Source: a virus
DNA length: 29,744 nt
Reading direction: 5' to 3' (one strand)
Virus record (IMG/VR): IMGVR_UViG_3300033571_002403
Location: 1-29,744 of that record
Of the stretch, positions 1-6,443 are shown one piece after another. How positions within the stretch are numbered: position 1 is the stretch's first letter; each line of letters starts with the position of its first letter. Below the pieces are notes generated by a model. That model did no database searches and was not told the DNA's origin. It worked only from the letters and a program-made list of their open reading frames with translations. The position numbers and the translations under genes are program-made.

Positions 1-120
1 ACCATCAACGATTAAACCTTTGTGGTGGATGTAGGTAAAGAACAAGCCTTCAGTAAACTTGCCATCAACCATACCATTATCACACCAGCCTAAGGCTACG
101 GTTTCATTCTTACTGTGCAT
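1..120 (-). CDS. Hypothetical protein, N-terminal 40 codons (runs off left edge)
   Basis: Forty codons are visible, beginning MHSKNETVALGWCDNGMVDG. The ATG at 120 overlaps the stop of the upstream gene (110-112), the coupling style used throughout this operon. The start lies inside the sequence GAATGCACAGTAA, so it depends on termination of the upstream gene rather than on a strong ribosome-binding site of its own. The fragment is too short for a firm family assignment. The stretch around WCDNGMVDGKFTEG recalls the N-terminus of small phage glycosyltransferase-like proteins, but that is memory, not something the sequence proves. The catalytic part would lie left of the window. Confidence 0.6.
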   Translation of the reverse strand, partial: MHSKNETVALGWCDNGMVDGKFTEGLFFTYIHHKGLIVDG

Positions 121-601
121 TCTTAAACTCTCCTATCGGGATTCTCCATCCATCAATTTCTTCATCTTTCCAGTCATCTCTAAATGCTTCGTAAGCATTG
201 TACCAGCCAAAGATTTCTACTTCTGAGTAGTATTTAGTATCTAAAACCTTTGCACCTATGATTGCTTTCTTTGCATCTTTTCTCCATACTGGCACACTAT
301 CTTTTGTGCGAACAGTACGGACTTCACCAGATAAACCAACATCTGGAATCTCTTGCCTTGCTCCGTGTAGTTCGTTTGGATACCAAGGAACATTCCAGTT
401 GATATTGTAGTGCTTAGCCACTGCCCACTCTGCAACATTGGCTCTAACATTAGCAGTTAGTTCAGGTTCTAACTTATTATTCGCTGCACCAGCAGCATAG
501 TTAGGTCTATCTGTACTGCCAAACTTAGCCAGCCAGCGTTCCACTGCAAGCAGTGTACAAACTCTAACTTCATCCTTACTAAGTTTCACTATCGTAGTCA
601 T
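110..601 (-). CDS. Hypothetical protein, possible PD-(D/E)XK-like fold
   Basis: This is a soluble protein of 163 aa with a strong ribosome-binding site (GGAGGAGGAGA directly before the ATG at 601). I do not recognise the family with certainty. A central block, PDVGLSGEVRTVRTKDSVPV, has the order Asp...Glu-x-Arg...Lys followed by alternating hydrophobic strands (EVEIFGWYNA). That is reminiscent of the beta-sheet core of restriction-endonuclease-like proteins that abound in phages. No complete catalytic D-ExK set can be confirmed by eye. Its start overlaps the end of the sigma-like gene by 23 bp, so it belongs to the same leftward transcription unit. Confidence 0.75.
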   Translation of the reverse strand: MTTIVKLSKDEVRVCTLLAVERWLAKFGSTDRPNYAAGAANNKLEPELTANVRANVAEWAVAKHYNINWNVPWYPNELHGARQEIPDVGLSGEVRTVRTKDSVPVWRKDAKKAIIGAKVLDTKYYSEVEIFGWYNAYEAFRDDWKDEEIDGWRIPIGEFKNAQ

Positions 602-1280
602 TCTCCTCCTCCTTCATTTGTTCTATGCTGTCGTTTTCATAGTGTGGCCTATGGCCACCTAGTTTATTTATTAGTGTTCTGAGTGCACGTGCAACTTTCA
701 TACGTGCAGCATCAGATGTGATGTGTAGTTGCGAGGCCAGTTCACCTGGCCCGAAGTCTTCCATATACCTTAATCGCAACAGGTTCTGCTTTTCCTCTGG
801 CAGTTCATTGAATGCTTTGCTGATATCAGAGAAGTAAGCAATCCAGTTGCCGTGCTCGGCAGGGTTAGACCCACCAGCACCAGTCAAACTTAAGTCAGAT
901 TGAATCAGGTCAAGAGTAGCAACTAAGTCTATCTCCTCACTGACTTCTGACTTAAGTAAGTATGGAAGTACTTGCTCTACGATTGTCTTATCGTAGTAGT
1001 AGTTGTCATCAGGTGAGTAGCCAAGTATCTTGGACTTTTCCTTCTGACAGAAATCGTGGGCTGCATTACGCAGCGAGCGTGCAAAGAGTTTGTCTCCTTC
1101 CTTTGCATCTAACTTAGCCCATTCGTTTGTCTTCTTAGGGTGCGTGATAAACCACATCCATAGTTCCTGCTCAATATCGTCTTTGTCAACCATCAGATAC
1201 CGCTTGTGGAATTGACCAGCGATAGTACGGACTAGGGACTTGTAGTCATCGTAGATTTTCTCTGTGATTTTTATAGGCAT
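579..1280 (-). CDS. Sigma-70-like RNA polymerase sigma factor family protein
   Basis: A 233-aa protein with the two-domain look of small sigma factors. Residues about 31-80 resemble region 2 (VDKDDIEQELWMWFI followed by basic helices). Residues about 156-208 are a clear region-4 helix-turn-helix: FNELPEEKQNLLRLRYMEDF, then GELASQLHITSDAARMKVAR. The C-terminal tail is highly acidic. If active, it would bind host RNA polymerase and redirect transcription to phage promoters, perhaps the late operon. The gene follows the phosphoesterase with no real gap. The start ATG at 1280 has only a weak ribosome-binding site, so translation is probably coupled. Region 2 is divergent, so an anti-sigma or DNA-binding role is the alternative. 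Confidence 0.8.
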   Translation of the reverse strand: MPIKITEKIYDDYKSLVRTIAGQFHKRYLMVDKDDIEQELWMWFITHPKKTNEWAKLDAKEGDKLFARSLRNAAHDFCQKEKSKILGYSPDDNYYYDKTIVEQVLPYLLKSEVSEEIDLVATLDLIQSDLSLTGAGGSNPAEHGNWIAYFSDISKAFNELPEEKQNLLRLRYMEDFGPGELASQLHITSDAARMKVARALRTLINKLGGHRPHYENDSIEQMKEEENDYDSET

Positions 1281-1281
1281 A

Positions 1282-2040
1282 TTACCACTTGTATGTCTTT
1301 CCTTCTACTGTGAATGAGCGACCTTTAACTGGTACAGGTACAGGAGTTACATTACCTCGGCGGATGTAAAGGATAACAAAGCCTTGCTGCCAATTGGCAC
1401 CACCAAACTTTAGGTAACTTGCCTGCGATAAGTCCATCATATTGCCGACTTCTACTCCAAAGAGTTGCTTTGTGTACTTGCCATTGTAGGCAGTGTGCTC
1501 GTGCTGGATGCCGAGTCTATGTGTGTGCCCACATATAATGCTAAGTCCTGTGCGTTTTGCGAGATTAAGAGCAGTTCCTCCTGCAGTTCGGATAAGGCTC
1601 CCCTCGTCTCCGTGAGCCATTGCCCACCCTGGGGCGAACTGCCATATTTTCTTATGGAATGTGATGTCAAGTTTATCGTATCCAAGCAGTGTCTCATAGT
1701 CAAGAGCGCGGAGTGAAGAAAATGCAGGTGCGTTTGAAGCGATGTAATGGTCAATTCTATCTCCGTGGTTGCTTCTCATCATATGGAAAGGCTTATCTCC
1801 AAGTACTTCTCGGAAGCCTGCCATAATTTCGGTTGTCTTGTCTAGTCCTTTTTGTAGAGTGCCAGCATATTCTCCTGCTTTACCTCTTACCCAACGGCTA
1901 GGTTCTGGTGCATCGGCTTCATCACCAACGCAATAGAGTTCATCTGGTTCATAGTCCTTAACAAAGGACTGGACATTAGTGACTAATCGGGCATCGTGAT
2001 ACGGTGCTTGGATGTCACTTAGTACGACTACTCTTTTCAT
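1282..2040 (-). CDS. Calcineurin-like metallophosphoesterase
   Basis: I place the start at 2040, giving 252 aa. That ATG overlaps the upstream stop as ATGA and has GGGAG seven bases upstream; an earlier ATG at 2052 lacks a usable site. Binuclear metal-centre motifs are visible in order: SDIQAPYHD (about 8-16, with Gln where many members have His), VGDEAD (38-43), NHGD (91-94), AHGDEG (142-147) and GHTH (171-174). The family hydrolyses phosphomono- or diesters, including nucleic-acid ends and nucleotides. In phages such genes sit in replication or nucleotide-metabolism operons, as here. The exact substrate cannot be read from the sequence. Confidence 0.88.
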   Translation of the reverse strand: MKRVVVLSDIQAPYHDARLVTNVQSFVKDYEPDELYCVGDEADAPEPSRWVRGKAGEYAGTLQKGLDKTTEIMAGFREVLGDKPFHMMRSNHGDRIDHYIASNAPAFSSLRALDYETLLGYDKLDITFHKKIWQFAPGWAMAHGDEGSLIRTAGGTALNLAKRTGLSIICGHTHRLGIQHEHTAYNGKYTKQLFGVEVGNMMDLSQASYLKFGGANWQQGFVILYIRRGNVTPVPVPVKGRSFTVEGKTYKW

Positions 2041-2357
2041 TCGTGCTCCCATTTTCGGGGGTTAGGCCACTCATCATTAAGCACCATCAGTGCAATGATA
2101 GAGTAGTTTGCTAGGTCAAGGAATGAATCGTGTAATGATTCGTTCTCTGGCTCTTTGCCAGAGTCTATTAAGTTATTGATGCGTGATATCTTATCAAAGA
2201 TACGCACGCGTAAACCATTAAGCGCACCGCCTGGAGCATTGGCTATGTTGCCTGGCCCATAATCGGTCTGCTTCTTTACAAGCACCCGATGAAGTTGACC
2301 GTAGTACTTCTCAGATACTTCGTAAAATTCACTTATCGTTGTCGGCTTGCTCATCAA
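2037..2357 (-). CDS. DUF1599 / Nmad1-like (nucleotide modification associated) protein
   Basis: A 106-aa all-helical protein. The pattern KKQTDYGPGNIANAPGGAL, then a basic DKISRI segment, then SGKEPENESLHDSFLDLANY, is characteristic of the DUF1599 / nucleotide modification associated domain 1 family, which is distantly MazG/dUTPase-like. Members are common in phage nucleotide and replication operons and are thought to act on nucleotides or modified bases, although the reaction is not firmly established. The start could be either Met of the MM pair (2357 or 2354). Both overlap the end of the upstream gene. Its stop overlaps the phosphoesterase start by 4 bp, so the two are probably co-translated. 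Confidence 0.8.
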   Translation of the reverse strand: MMSKPTTISEFYEVSEKYYGQLHRVLVKKQTDYGPGNIANAPGGALNGLRVRIFDKISRINNLIDSGKEPENESLHDSFLDLANYSIIALMVLNDEWPNPRKWEHE

Positions 2358-2667
2358 GTAACTCCTTTAGTTTCTCATCTAGGTTTTCTAATGAATCTTC
2401 TATGTACATCTCATCAACAATCTCATCAAGTGTACCCTGCGCAGCAGAGTAAAGTGTGGTGCCGATTGCATCAGTCACCATCTTAATAGTTTCATAGTCT
2501 TCATCGTGAACCATCTCATTGATAGACCTAAAGATATTCCATAAGTCCATACTGATTTCATTGGTAATGCGGACTGGTATCTGAATGTCAATCTCTTTAT
2601 GTTCTATCAACGCGAAGATACTTTCGTACTTCTCGTTGCAGTCTTCGCAGATAAAGTCTTCTCTCAT
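2329..2667 (-). CDS. Hypothetical acidic protein with N-terminal Cys pair
   Basis: A 112-aa protein that opens with MREDFICEDCNEKYESIFAL. The CxxC followed by a nearby His looks like half of a zinc-finger. The rest is acidic and helical, ending in a Leu/Glu-rich stretch that could form a coiled coil. The start is fixed by a TAATG junction with the primase TOPRIM gene (one-base overlap). No family is recognised. The position between primase and the DUF1599 gene suggests an accessory replication or regulatory role, but nothing in the sequence proves it. Confidence 0.75.
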   Translation of the reverse strand: MREDFICEDCNEKYESIFALIEHKEIDIQIPVRITNEISMDLWNIFRSINEMVHDEDYETIKMVTDAIGTTLYSAAQGTLDEIVDEMYIEDSLENLDEKLKELLDEQADNDK

Positions 2668-3284
2668 TAACTTAGTCTTTCGTCAAACCAAGCACGACCG
2701 TACTTGATGTAGGTTGAGTTAACATCTTCACCTTCAGGCATATGAATGGTTATCACATTCCCTAGTTCTTTAGTAAGGTTCTTGGCAAAGTCGTATCCTG
2801 CTTGGTCACCATCTGCAAAGATAAGTATCTTCTCAAAGTCCTGCAAGATGCGTACATAATGACGCTTCCAGTTGTTCACACCTGGCACACCAATGGCTGG
2901 ATAGTTCATCGCACTGTCTAGTGTGATGGTATCTATCTCACCCTCGCATACTGCAATCCAATCCTTCGCACGGAAGAAAGCGTTTACATTGTACAGGTGT
3001 GTGTTCGCACCTGGTAGTCCAAGGTATCTTGGTTGCTCTGCACCCATAGCCCTGAATCTTACATCAACAACACCACTTCTCGTGAGATAAGGGATGGCGA
3101 GTCTTCCAACATATTGTTCGTGCCCATTCAAGGGCTCAACAACTACGCCTAGCCTATGACGCAGGGCGTCTGCGTGAGATAATCCCCTGCCCTTGAGATA
3201 TTCTTCTGCCATTGGCAGGTTTTTTTGGTAGTGCATTACGGCTTGTTCCAGTAATTCTTTCTGCGCGTGTGATGGCCTCGCCAT
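2667..3284 (-). CDS. DNA primase, TOPRIM domain subunit
   Basis: I choose the ATG at 3284 (205 aa) because AAGGAG lies six bases upstream; a TTG at 3290 is too close to that site. Residues about 30-90 resemble the DnaG segment between zinc finger and catalytic core (GRGLSHADALRHRLGV, GRLAIPYL, VDVRFRAM). Residues 108-185 are the TOPRIM domain with CEGEIDT (catalytic Glu at 114/116) and FADGDQAG (Asp158, Asp160), which bind catalytic metal. The zinc-binding domain is encoded separately in the overlapping upstream gene. The C-terminal helicase-binding domain of bacterial DnaG is absent. It would synthesise RNA primers together with the upstream zinc-finger protein and the ATPase at 3977-4765. 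Confidence 0.88.
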   Translation of the reverse strand: MARPSHAQKELLEQAVMHYQKNLPMAEEYLKGRGLSHADALRHRLGVVVEPLNGHEQYVGRLAIPYLTRSGVVDVRFRAMGAEQPRYLGLPGANTHLYNVNAFFRAKDWIAVCEGEIDTITLDSAMNYPAIGVPGVNNWKRHYVRILQDFEKILIFADGDQAGYDFAKNLTKELGNVITIHMPEGEDVNSTYIKYGRAWFDERLS

Positions 3285-3498
3285 ATTCAACTCCTTCCTT
3301 TCTCATAATAATTTTGTATGTGTCGCCTTTGATGTCGCAGGCAAAACAGATGAATGTATTTAGTTCTTCGTTCCACGCTGCACTTGCTGTGCGGTCATCG
3401 TGAAACGGACATTTGCATTTGACCCAACCTCTACCTGGCCTAAGGCTCGCGCCATAATGCTCAAGGATGGGTCTAATTTGATGCTTCTCCTTTGCCAT
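3154..3498 (-). CDS. DNA primase, CHC2 zinc-binding domain subunit
   Basis: A 114-aa protein with the DnaG-type zinc-finger: CKCPFHDD (Cys28, Cys30, His33) and CFAC (Cys51, Cys54), with the DRTASAAW and GDTYKIIMRKEG segments typical of CHC2 domains. This module recognises template trinucleotides during primer initiation. Residues past about 85 are basic and low in structure (PKKPANGRR). That part lies in the 131-bp overlap with the TOPRIM gene, read in another frame. The start at 3498 has the site AAGGAGGAGATT. A run of seven A in the transcript at 3220-3226 sits in the overlap and would allow a frame change joining both domains. Confidence 0.88.
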   Translation of the reverse strand: MAKEKHQIRPILEHYGASLRPGRGWVKCKCPFHDDRTASAAWNEELNTFICFACDIKGDTYKIIMRKEGVEYGEAITRAERITGTSRNALPKKPANGRRISQGQGIISRRRPAS

Positions 3499-3508
3499 AA
3501 TCTCCTCC

Positions 3509-3865
3509 TTACCACGGGTAATCCTCCAGTCTAGTGACTACATATGCTTTGTCAATTGATTTACCTCTAGCCTTAATGATAACTATTGGTTGTGGTTCTG
3601 TCTTAAGACCGCGATGCTTTGCATAATTGGCGGCTTCCACCTCAGCCTCTTTAAGCCAACCACTAAGGTCAATAGAATTACCAGCCCCAGGTGCTTTGGC
3701 TTCCAATACATAATCCGCAATAGTAGCCTGTACATACACATCACCTTCATCATTCTTGCCAGTACGCGCTAGGCGTTCTGCTTTTAGTTTGCGATTGCGA
3801 AACCAATCACGAACCTCAACCTCAAAGCGTGAGCCTCGTTGCTTATGTGATTTTCTACTTGTCAT
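3509..3865 (-). CDS. Holliday junction resolvase-like PD-(D/E)XK nuclease
   Basis: A basic protein of 118 aa with the layout of small Hjc-like resolvases: an N-terminal Gly-x-x-Phe-Glu helix (RGSRFEVEVRDWFRNR), then KNDEGDVYV carrying the catalytic Asp, then VLEAKAPG carrying the Glu-x-Lys pair. Such enzymes cut branched DNA formed during replication and recombination before packaging. Its neighbours are primase and ATPase genes, which supports this role. The start overlaps the end of a 41-codon membrane-protein gene. The GTCTTAAGAC sequence found in the spacers farther right also occurs here at 3600-3609, inside the coding region, probably by chance. Confidence 0.82.
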   Translation of the reverse strand: MTSRKSHKQRGSRFEVEVRDWFRNRKLKAERLARTGKNDEGDVYVQATIADYVLEAKAPGAGNSIDLSGWLKEAEVEAANYAKHRGLKTEPQPIVIIKARGKSIDKAYVVTRLEDYPW

Positions 3866-3980
3866 ACTTACTCTTTGTAATGCGTCTGTCTCTTAGTACT
3901 CTCAATAGTTCTCTGTGCATCAGTCTGTTGCGGTACAACAGGATGCCAATGATAATAAGTAAAGTGATAGTTAACATCAT
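3855..3980 (-). CDS. Small single-pass membrane protein (41 aa)
   Basis: The product begins MMLTITLLIIIGILLYRNRL, followed by an Arg-rich tail (RELLRVLRDRR). Residues 3-16 are a hydrophobic helix followed directly by positive charge, as expected for a short inner-membrane protein with the tail in the cytoplasm. The start ATGATG overlaps the stop of the ATPase gene, and the stop overlaps the start of the resolvase gene, so the gene exactly fills the gap. AGAAAGAG precedes the start. The function is unknown; possibilities are superinfection interference or membrane anchoring of replication. Confidence 0.65.
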   Translation of the reverse strand: MMLTITLLIIIGILLYRNRLMHRELLRVLRDRRITKSKYDK

Positions 3981-4765
3981 ACTCTTTCTGGTAGGTCTGC
4001 TAGGAACATAAACTCTGGATTAAATTGTAGCCAATGTGCGGTAGCACCTGACGCATCTGCCTTGCCATACCTGTTCTTGACTGGTGCAACCGCTAAGAAA
4101 CCACGATTGTCCTGACCAACTGTACAGATAAGTGCTGGCAACTGAGCCACTTTGCCCTGTAATGCAGAGCGTGGTGGGCACGGGTCACCATTGGATGCCT
4201 CGCTGGTATGGTGCAGTATTAAGACAGAAGCATTGGTATCACGGGCTAGGTACTTCAACTCTTTAAGTGCTGAGCGTAAGCCACCCCATTCCTCTGCTCC
4301 GTCCATTGCAATGTCAATCAAGTTATCCACAACGATTAGGTGTGGGCTACCGCCCATCAGTTCTTCAAATGCAGATACTTCATCATCCAAGTCCGTGAGA
4401 CTTGGGGCTGAATCAAATGACCAGAAGATATGACCTGAGTGTTCCGATAGTTGTTCGGCTGCCCACTTAGGGTTAATCTCTAGCAGCATCTCTGCATCAT
4501 CCTGAGACTTGCCAGTAATCATTGACAGCAAACGCATAGCCATAGTGTGTGCGTTCGTATCTGCTGACACATAAAGCGTAGGAACTTTTGTCTTAAGTGC
4601 GATAGCCAAGGCGAGAGTAGACTTACCAACTCCTGGCGCACCTGCAATCATAGATACTTCTGCTCTGCGCAGAATGATTTTGTTTTTCTCAAAGGTTTGA
4701 AAGACAGCAGGCAATGGCTCACCGCCAATGTCTACTCTGCCTACTGACCTGTTAAGTGTTTTCAT
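3977..4765 (-). CDS. RecA-fold / DnaB-like replicative ATPase (helicase)
   Basis: A 262-aa P-loop protein. Walker A is GAPGVGKST (42-50), Walker B is LIVVDN (143-148), and the strand LILHHTSE (183-189) matches the His-containing motif seen in RepA/DnaB/KaiC-type ATPases. It is shorter than full DnaB because it lacks the N-terminal primase-interaction domain, which suits the split primase beside it. It probably forms a ring on single-stranded DNA and unwinds the fork. The start at 4765 has GGAGGAGTAA upstream. The last bases overlap the small membrane-protein gene. Confidence 0.85.
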   Translation of the reverse strand: MKTLNRSVGRVDIGGEPLPAVFQTFEKNKIILRRAEVSMIAGAPGVGKSTLALAIALKTKVPTLYVSADTNAHTMAMRLLSMITGKSQDDAEMLLEINPKWAAEQLSEHSGHIFWSFDSAPSLTDLDDEVSAFEELMGGSPHLIVVDNLIDIAMDGAEEWGGLRSALKELKYLARDTNASVLILHHTSEASNGDPCPPRSALQGKVAQLPALICTVGQDNRGFLAVAPVKNRYGKADASGATAHWLQFNPEFMFLADLPERV

Positions 4766-4784
4766 TTACTCCTCCAATGGTGAA

Positions 4785-4825
4785 GTGAGGGATAGTATGA
4801 ATCGCCATTCGGGACTATCCCCCAC
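4785..4825 (-). promoter_or_regulatory. Intergenic hairpin before the ATPase gene
   Basis: The leftward transcript can form a 12-bp stem (GUGGGGGAUAGU with ACUAUCCCUCAC, one G-U pair) with a 17-nt loop that itself contains GAAU/AUUC. It lies in the 70-bp gap between the zinc-finger protein gene and the ATPase gene, just ahead of the ATPase ribosome-binding site. It has no U-tract, so processing or translational control is more likely than termination. Confidence 0.55.
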
Positions 4826-4835
4826 CTCATTTGTT

Positions 4836-5255
4836 TTACTTAGGGTTAACTGGTTTGCACTGCTGAGCGCGTGGCCCTGTGCAAGCCCAGAACTTGTAAG
4901 GCTTACCAGTCTTAGATGATACGCCTTCCATCCACTTCATTGGCCCGTGTACACACACTGGTGGCTGGTCGCCAGCAGCAGCAGGTGCAGGCGGGGCAGG
5001 TGTCCAACTATCAAACGGACTTGGTGCTGCAACTGCGGTTGCTGTTGCTGCTGTTGATAGTGATGTAGTTAGTGGCGCAGCAATGCCTGCCACCTTAAGG
5101 TTGGCACTAATCTTGTTGACCAGTTCAACCACTGAGTCATCAAAGGCCATAAGATTCTTGACGAACTCGTCAATCGTCTCACCTCTGATGTTTGTCATAT
5201 CCTGTTCCTTAAAGCCACCTTTGAAAGATGACTGGAACTTCCAGTTTTCCGACAT
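4836..5255 (-). CDS. Hypothetical protein with Ala/Pro linker and C-terminal zinc-ribbon-like motif
   Basis: The start is set at 5255 (139 aa) because a TAATG junction joins it to the nuclease stop and AGAGGAG precedes it. An upstream in-frame extension has no ribosome-binding site. The N-terminal part (MSENWKFQSSFKGGFKEQDM) is probably beta-rich. The middle is an Ala/Pro/Thr linker (APAAAGDQPP). The C-terminus has CVHGPMKW ... FWACTGP ... QCKP, a Cys-His-Cys-Cys arrangement like small DNA-binding zinc ribbons. Its place between the Cas4-like nuclease and the helicase suggests a single-stranded-DNA-binding or recombination-mediator role. That role is inferred from context only. Confidence 0.75.
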   Translation of the reverse strand: MSENWKFQSSFKGGFKEQDMTNIRGETIDEFVKNLMAFDDSVVELVNKISANLKVAGIAAPLTTSLSTAATATAVAAPSPFDSWTPAPPAPAAAGDQPPVCVHGPMKWMEGVSSKTGKPYKFWACTGPRAQQCKPVNPK

Positions 5256-5902
5256 TATTTTTTCTCCTCTATGAATATCGGTATCTTCTTTGAAACATCT
5301 GCTGATGGATACCATTCGCAGAACTCTCGTGCCGAACACATATGGCAGTGTCCGTGGTTAGGCAAGAATACTCCTGACTGACGGGCTTTGTCAAAGCCTA
5401 TTATCAATTTCTCTACCTGGTGTGTCGGGTAATTATCTAAGTCGGTGATACTTTCTGTGCCCGCTTTGCGTGCCATCCAGTATGTCCCCCACTTAGGGCG
5501 TATGCCATACACTTTGTCAATGCCAGCAGCATAGACTGCTAACTGTAAGTCTGACTGAGGTGTACGTTTTCCTGTCTTAAGGTCTAAGATTACTAGGTCA
5601 CCATCAGGTCGTACGAACACACGGTCAATGCTCATCTTTACTTGAACATCACCAATCAGGATATTGAAATCCAACTCAATCGCTAGGCGATTGTCTGGTG
5701 CTCGCCATATCTGCCAGCCAACTGCTTTGCGCCAGTCAATCCAAGACTGAAGCATAACTTTGCCTTGTTCATTCCACCACTTGTAGTCCTCACCATCAGG
5801 ATTACCCTTGGTCTGACTGGATTTAGTGACACGCCATTGGCTAGGGTCTGCGCCTTGGGTTTCATCAGCCCAGGCTTTAGCCCATAACTCATCTACCACC
5901 AT
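5255..5902 (-). CDS. Cas4/RecB-like PD-(D/E)XK exonuclease, C-terminal part
   Basis: A 215-aa protein with the core of a RecB/Cas4 nuclease: MSIDRVFV (Asp93), GDLVILDLKTGK (Asp107, Lys109), and QLAVYAAG (the QxxxY motif, Gln120-Tyr124). The C-terminus has three cysteines (186, 189, 195; CHMC and FCEW) as in the Fe-S cluster of Cas4/AddB nucleases. The usual N-terminal segment with the first cysteine and the GxxxH motif is missing and is instead encoded by the gene at 6249-6443. This part has its own strong site (AAAGGAGG) ahead of the ATG at 5902. Its likely role is resection of DNA ends for recombination-dependent replication, acting as a complex with the N-terminal piece. Confidence 0.85.
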   Translation of the reverse strand: MVVDELWAKAWADETQGADPSQWRVTKSSQTKGNPDGEDYKWWNEQGKVMLQSWIDWRKAVGWQIWRAPDNRLAIELDFNILIGDVQVKMSIDRVFVRPDGDLVILDLKTGKRTPQSDLQLAVYAAGIDKVYGIRPKWGTYWMARKAGTESITDLDNYPTHQVEKLIIGFDKARQSGVFLPNHGHCHMCSAREFCEWYPSADVSKKIPIFIEEKK

Positions 5903-6252
5903 CCCTTTTTCCTCCTTTCACTGAGTGCATTACAGAAACCATCGTACCTGTGCACTGCGTATTTTATTGCTAACTCTGTTTGTTTCTTTACATTCCACTT
6001 GATTGTATCGTGCATTAACTGAAACAATCCCCAAGCACCTGATACTTTGTTGACTGCACGCTCTCGCCAACGGCTCTCTGCGTGAACAATCTCATCGGCA
6101 CAAAGTGCCTCTTCAAGTCCTCGTTCAGTGTAGATAAAGTTCAACACGCGATTGCGTGTAGTCTTTACTCGGTGTGGATACTGCTCATCATCTTCTTTAA
6201 TAGTAATTTCAAACACCGTATCAGGTGGTGGTGGAGGAGGTACGGGAATCAT
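5893..6252 (-). CDS. Lytic transglycosylase/lysozyme-like (SLT-fold) protein inserted between nuclease halves
   Basis: A 119-aa protein that starts with a polyproline run (MIPVPPPPPPDTVFE). Residues 50-80 match the SLT/lysozyme-like active-site region: EIVHAESRWRERAV with catalytic-type Glu59-Ser60, then SGAWGLFQLM. The end, KYAVHRYDGFCNALSERRKK then GWW, matches the closing helix of small actinophage transglycosylases. No signal peptide is seen. Both ends overlap the two nuclease pieces by a few bases (ATGA at 6249-6252; ATG at 5902 inside its last codons), with GGAGG before its start. Such domains cleave peptidoglycan. Finding one in the middle of a DNA-metabolism gene is unexpected. Confidence 0.78.
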   Translation of the reverse strand: MIPVPPPPPPDTVFEITIKEDDEQYPHRVKTTRNRVLNFIYTERGLEEALCADEIVHAESRWRERAVNKVSGAWGLFQLMHDTIKWNVKKQTELAIKYAVHRYDGFCNALSERRKKGWW

Positions 6253-6443
6253 TCACCCTCCACTTGCCTATCATACAACTCGGTTGCTGTATGTAATGCC
6301 TTGCCACCGAATAGCCAAGCACTTGGTTCTTCATCTACCTGCATAATTCTAGTCAGTAGATACAGATGGCCACACGACAACCAAGTCGTGAGGCTAGAAT
6401 AACTTATGTGTTTGGGCAACTCTTGCCCATTAATTGTAATCAT
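6249..6443 (-). CDS. Cas4/RecB-like exonuclease, N-terminal part
   Basis: A 64-aa protein. YSSLTTWLSCGHLYLLTRI followed by WLFGGKALHTATELYD is the standard opening of RecB/Cas4-family nucleases: a first Fe-S cysteine (Cys24) and the GxxxH motif (His51). It stops where homologous single-chain proteins would continue into the sequence found at the start of the 5255-5902 gene (DELWAKAWADE). The start at 6443 has an excellent site, AGGAGGACAT. It is short but fully formed, with no frameshift remnant, so I read it as a subunit rather than a decayed fragment. Confidence 0.78.
   Translation of the reverse strand: MITINGQELPKHISYSSLTTWLSCGHLYLLTRIMQVDEEPSAWLFGGKALHTATELYDRQVEGE

Noticed and set aside
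3600-3609. GTCTTAAGAC inside the resolvase gene as a member of the spacer element family
   Set aside because: It lacks the paired flanking arms and is inside conserved coding sequence, so it is probably coincidental.
4836-5339. Longer version of the zinc-ribbon-like protein starting at 5339
   Set aside because: The extra 28 residues lie in the nuclease gene in another frame and have no ribosome-binding site; the TAATG start at 5255 is much better.
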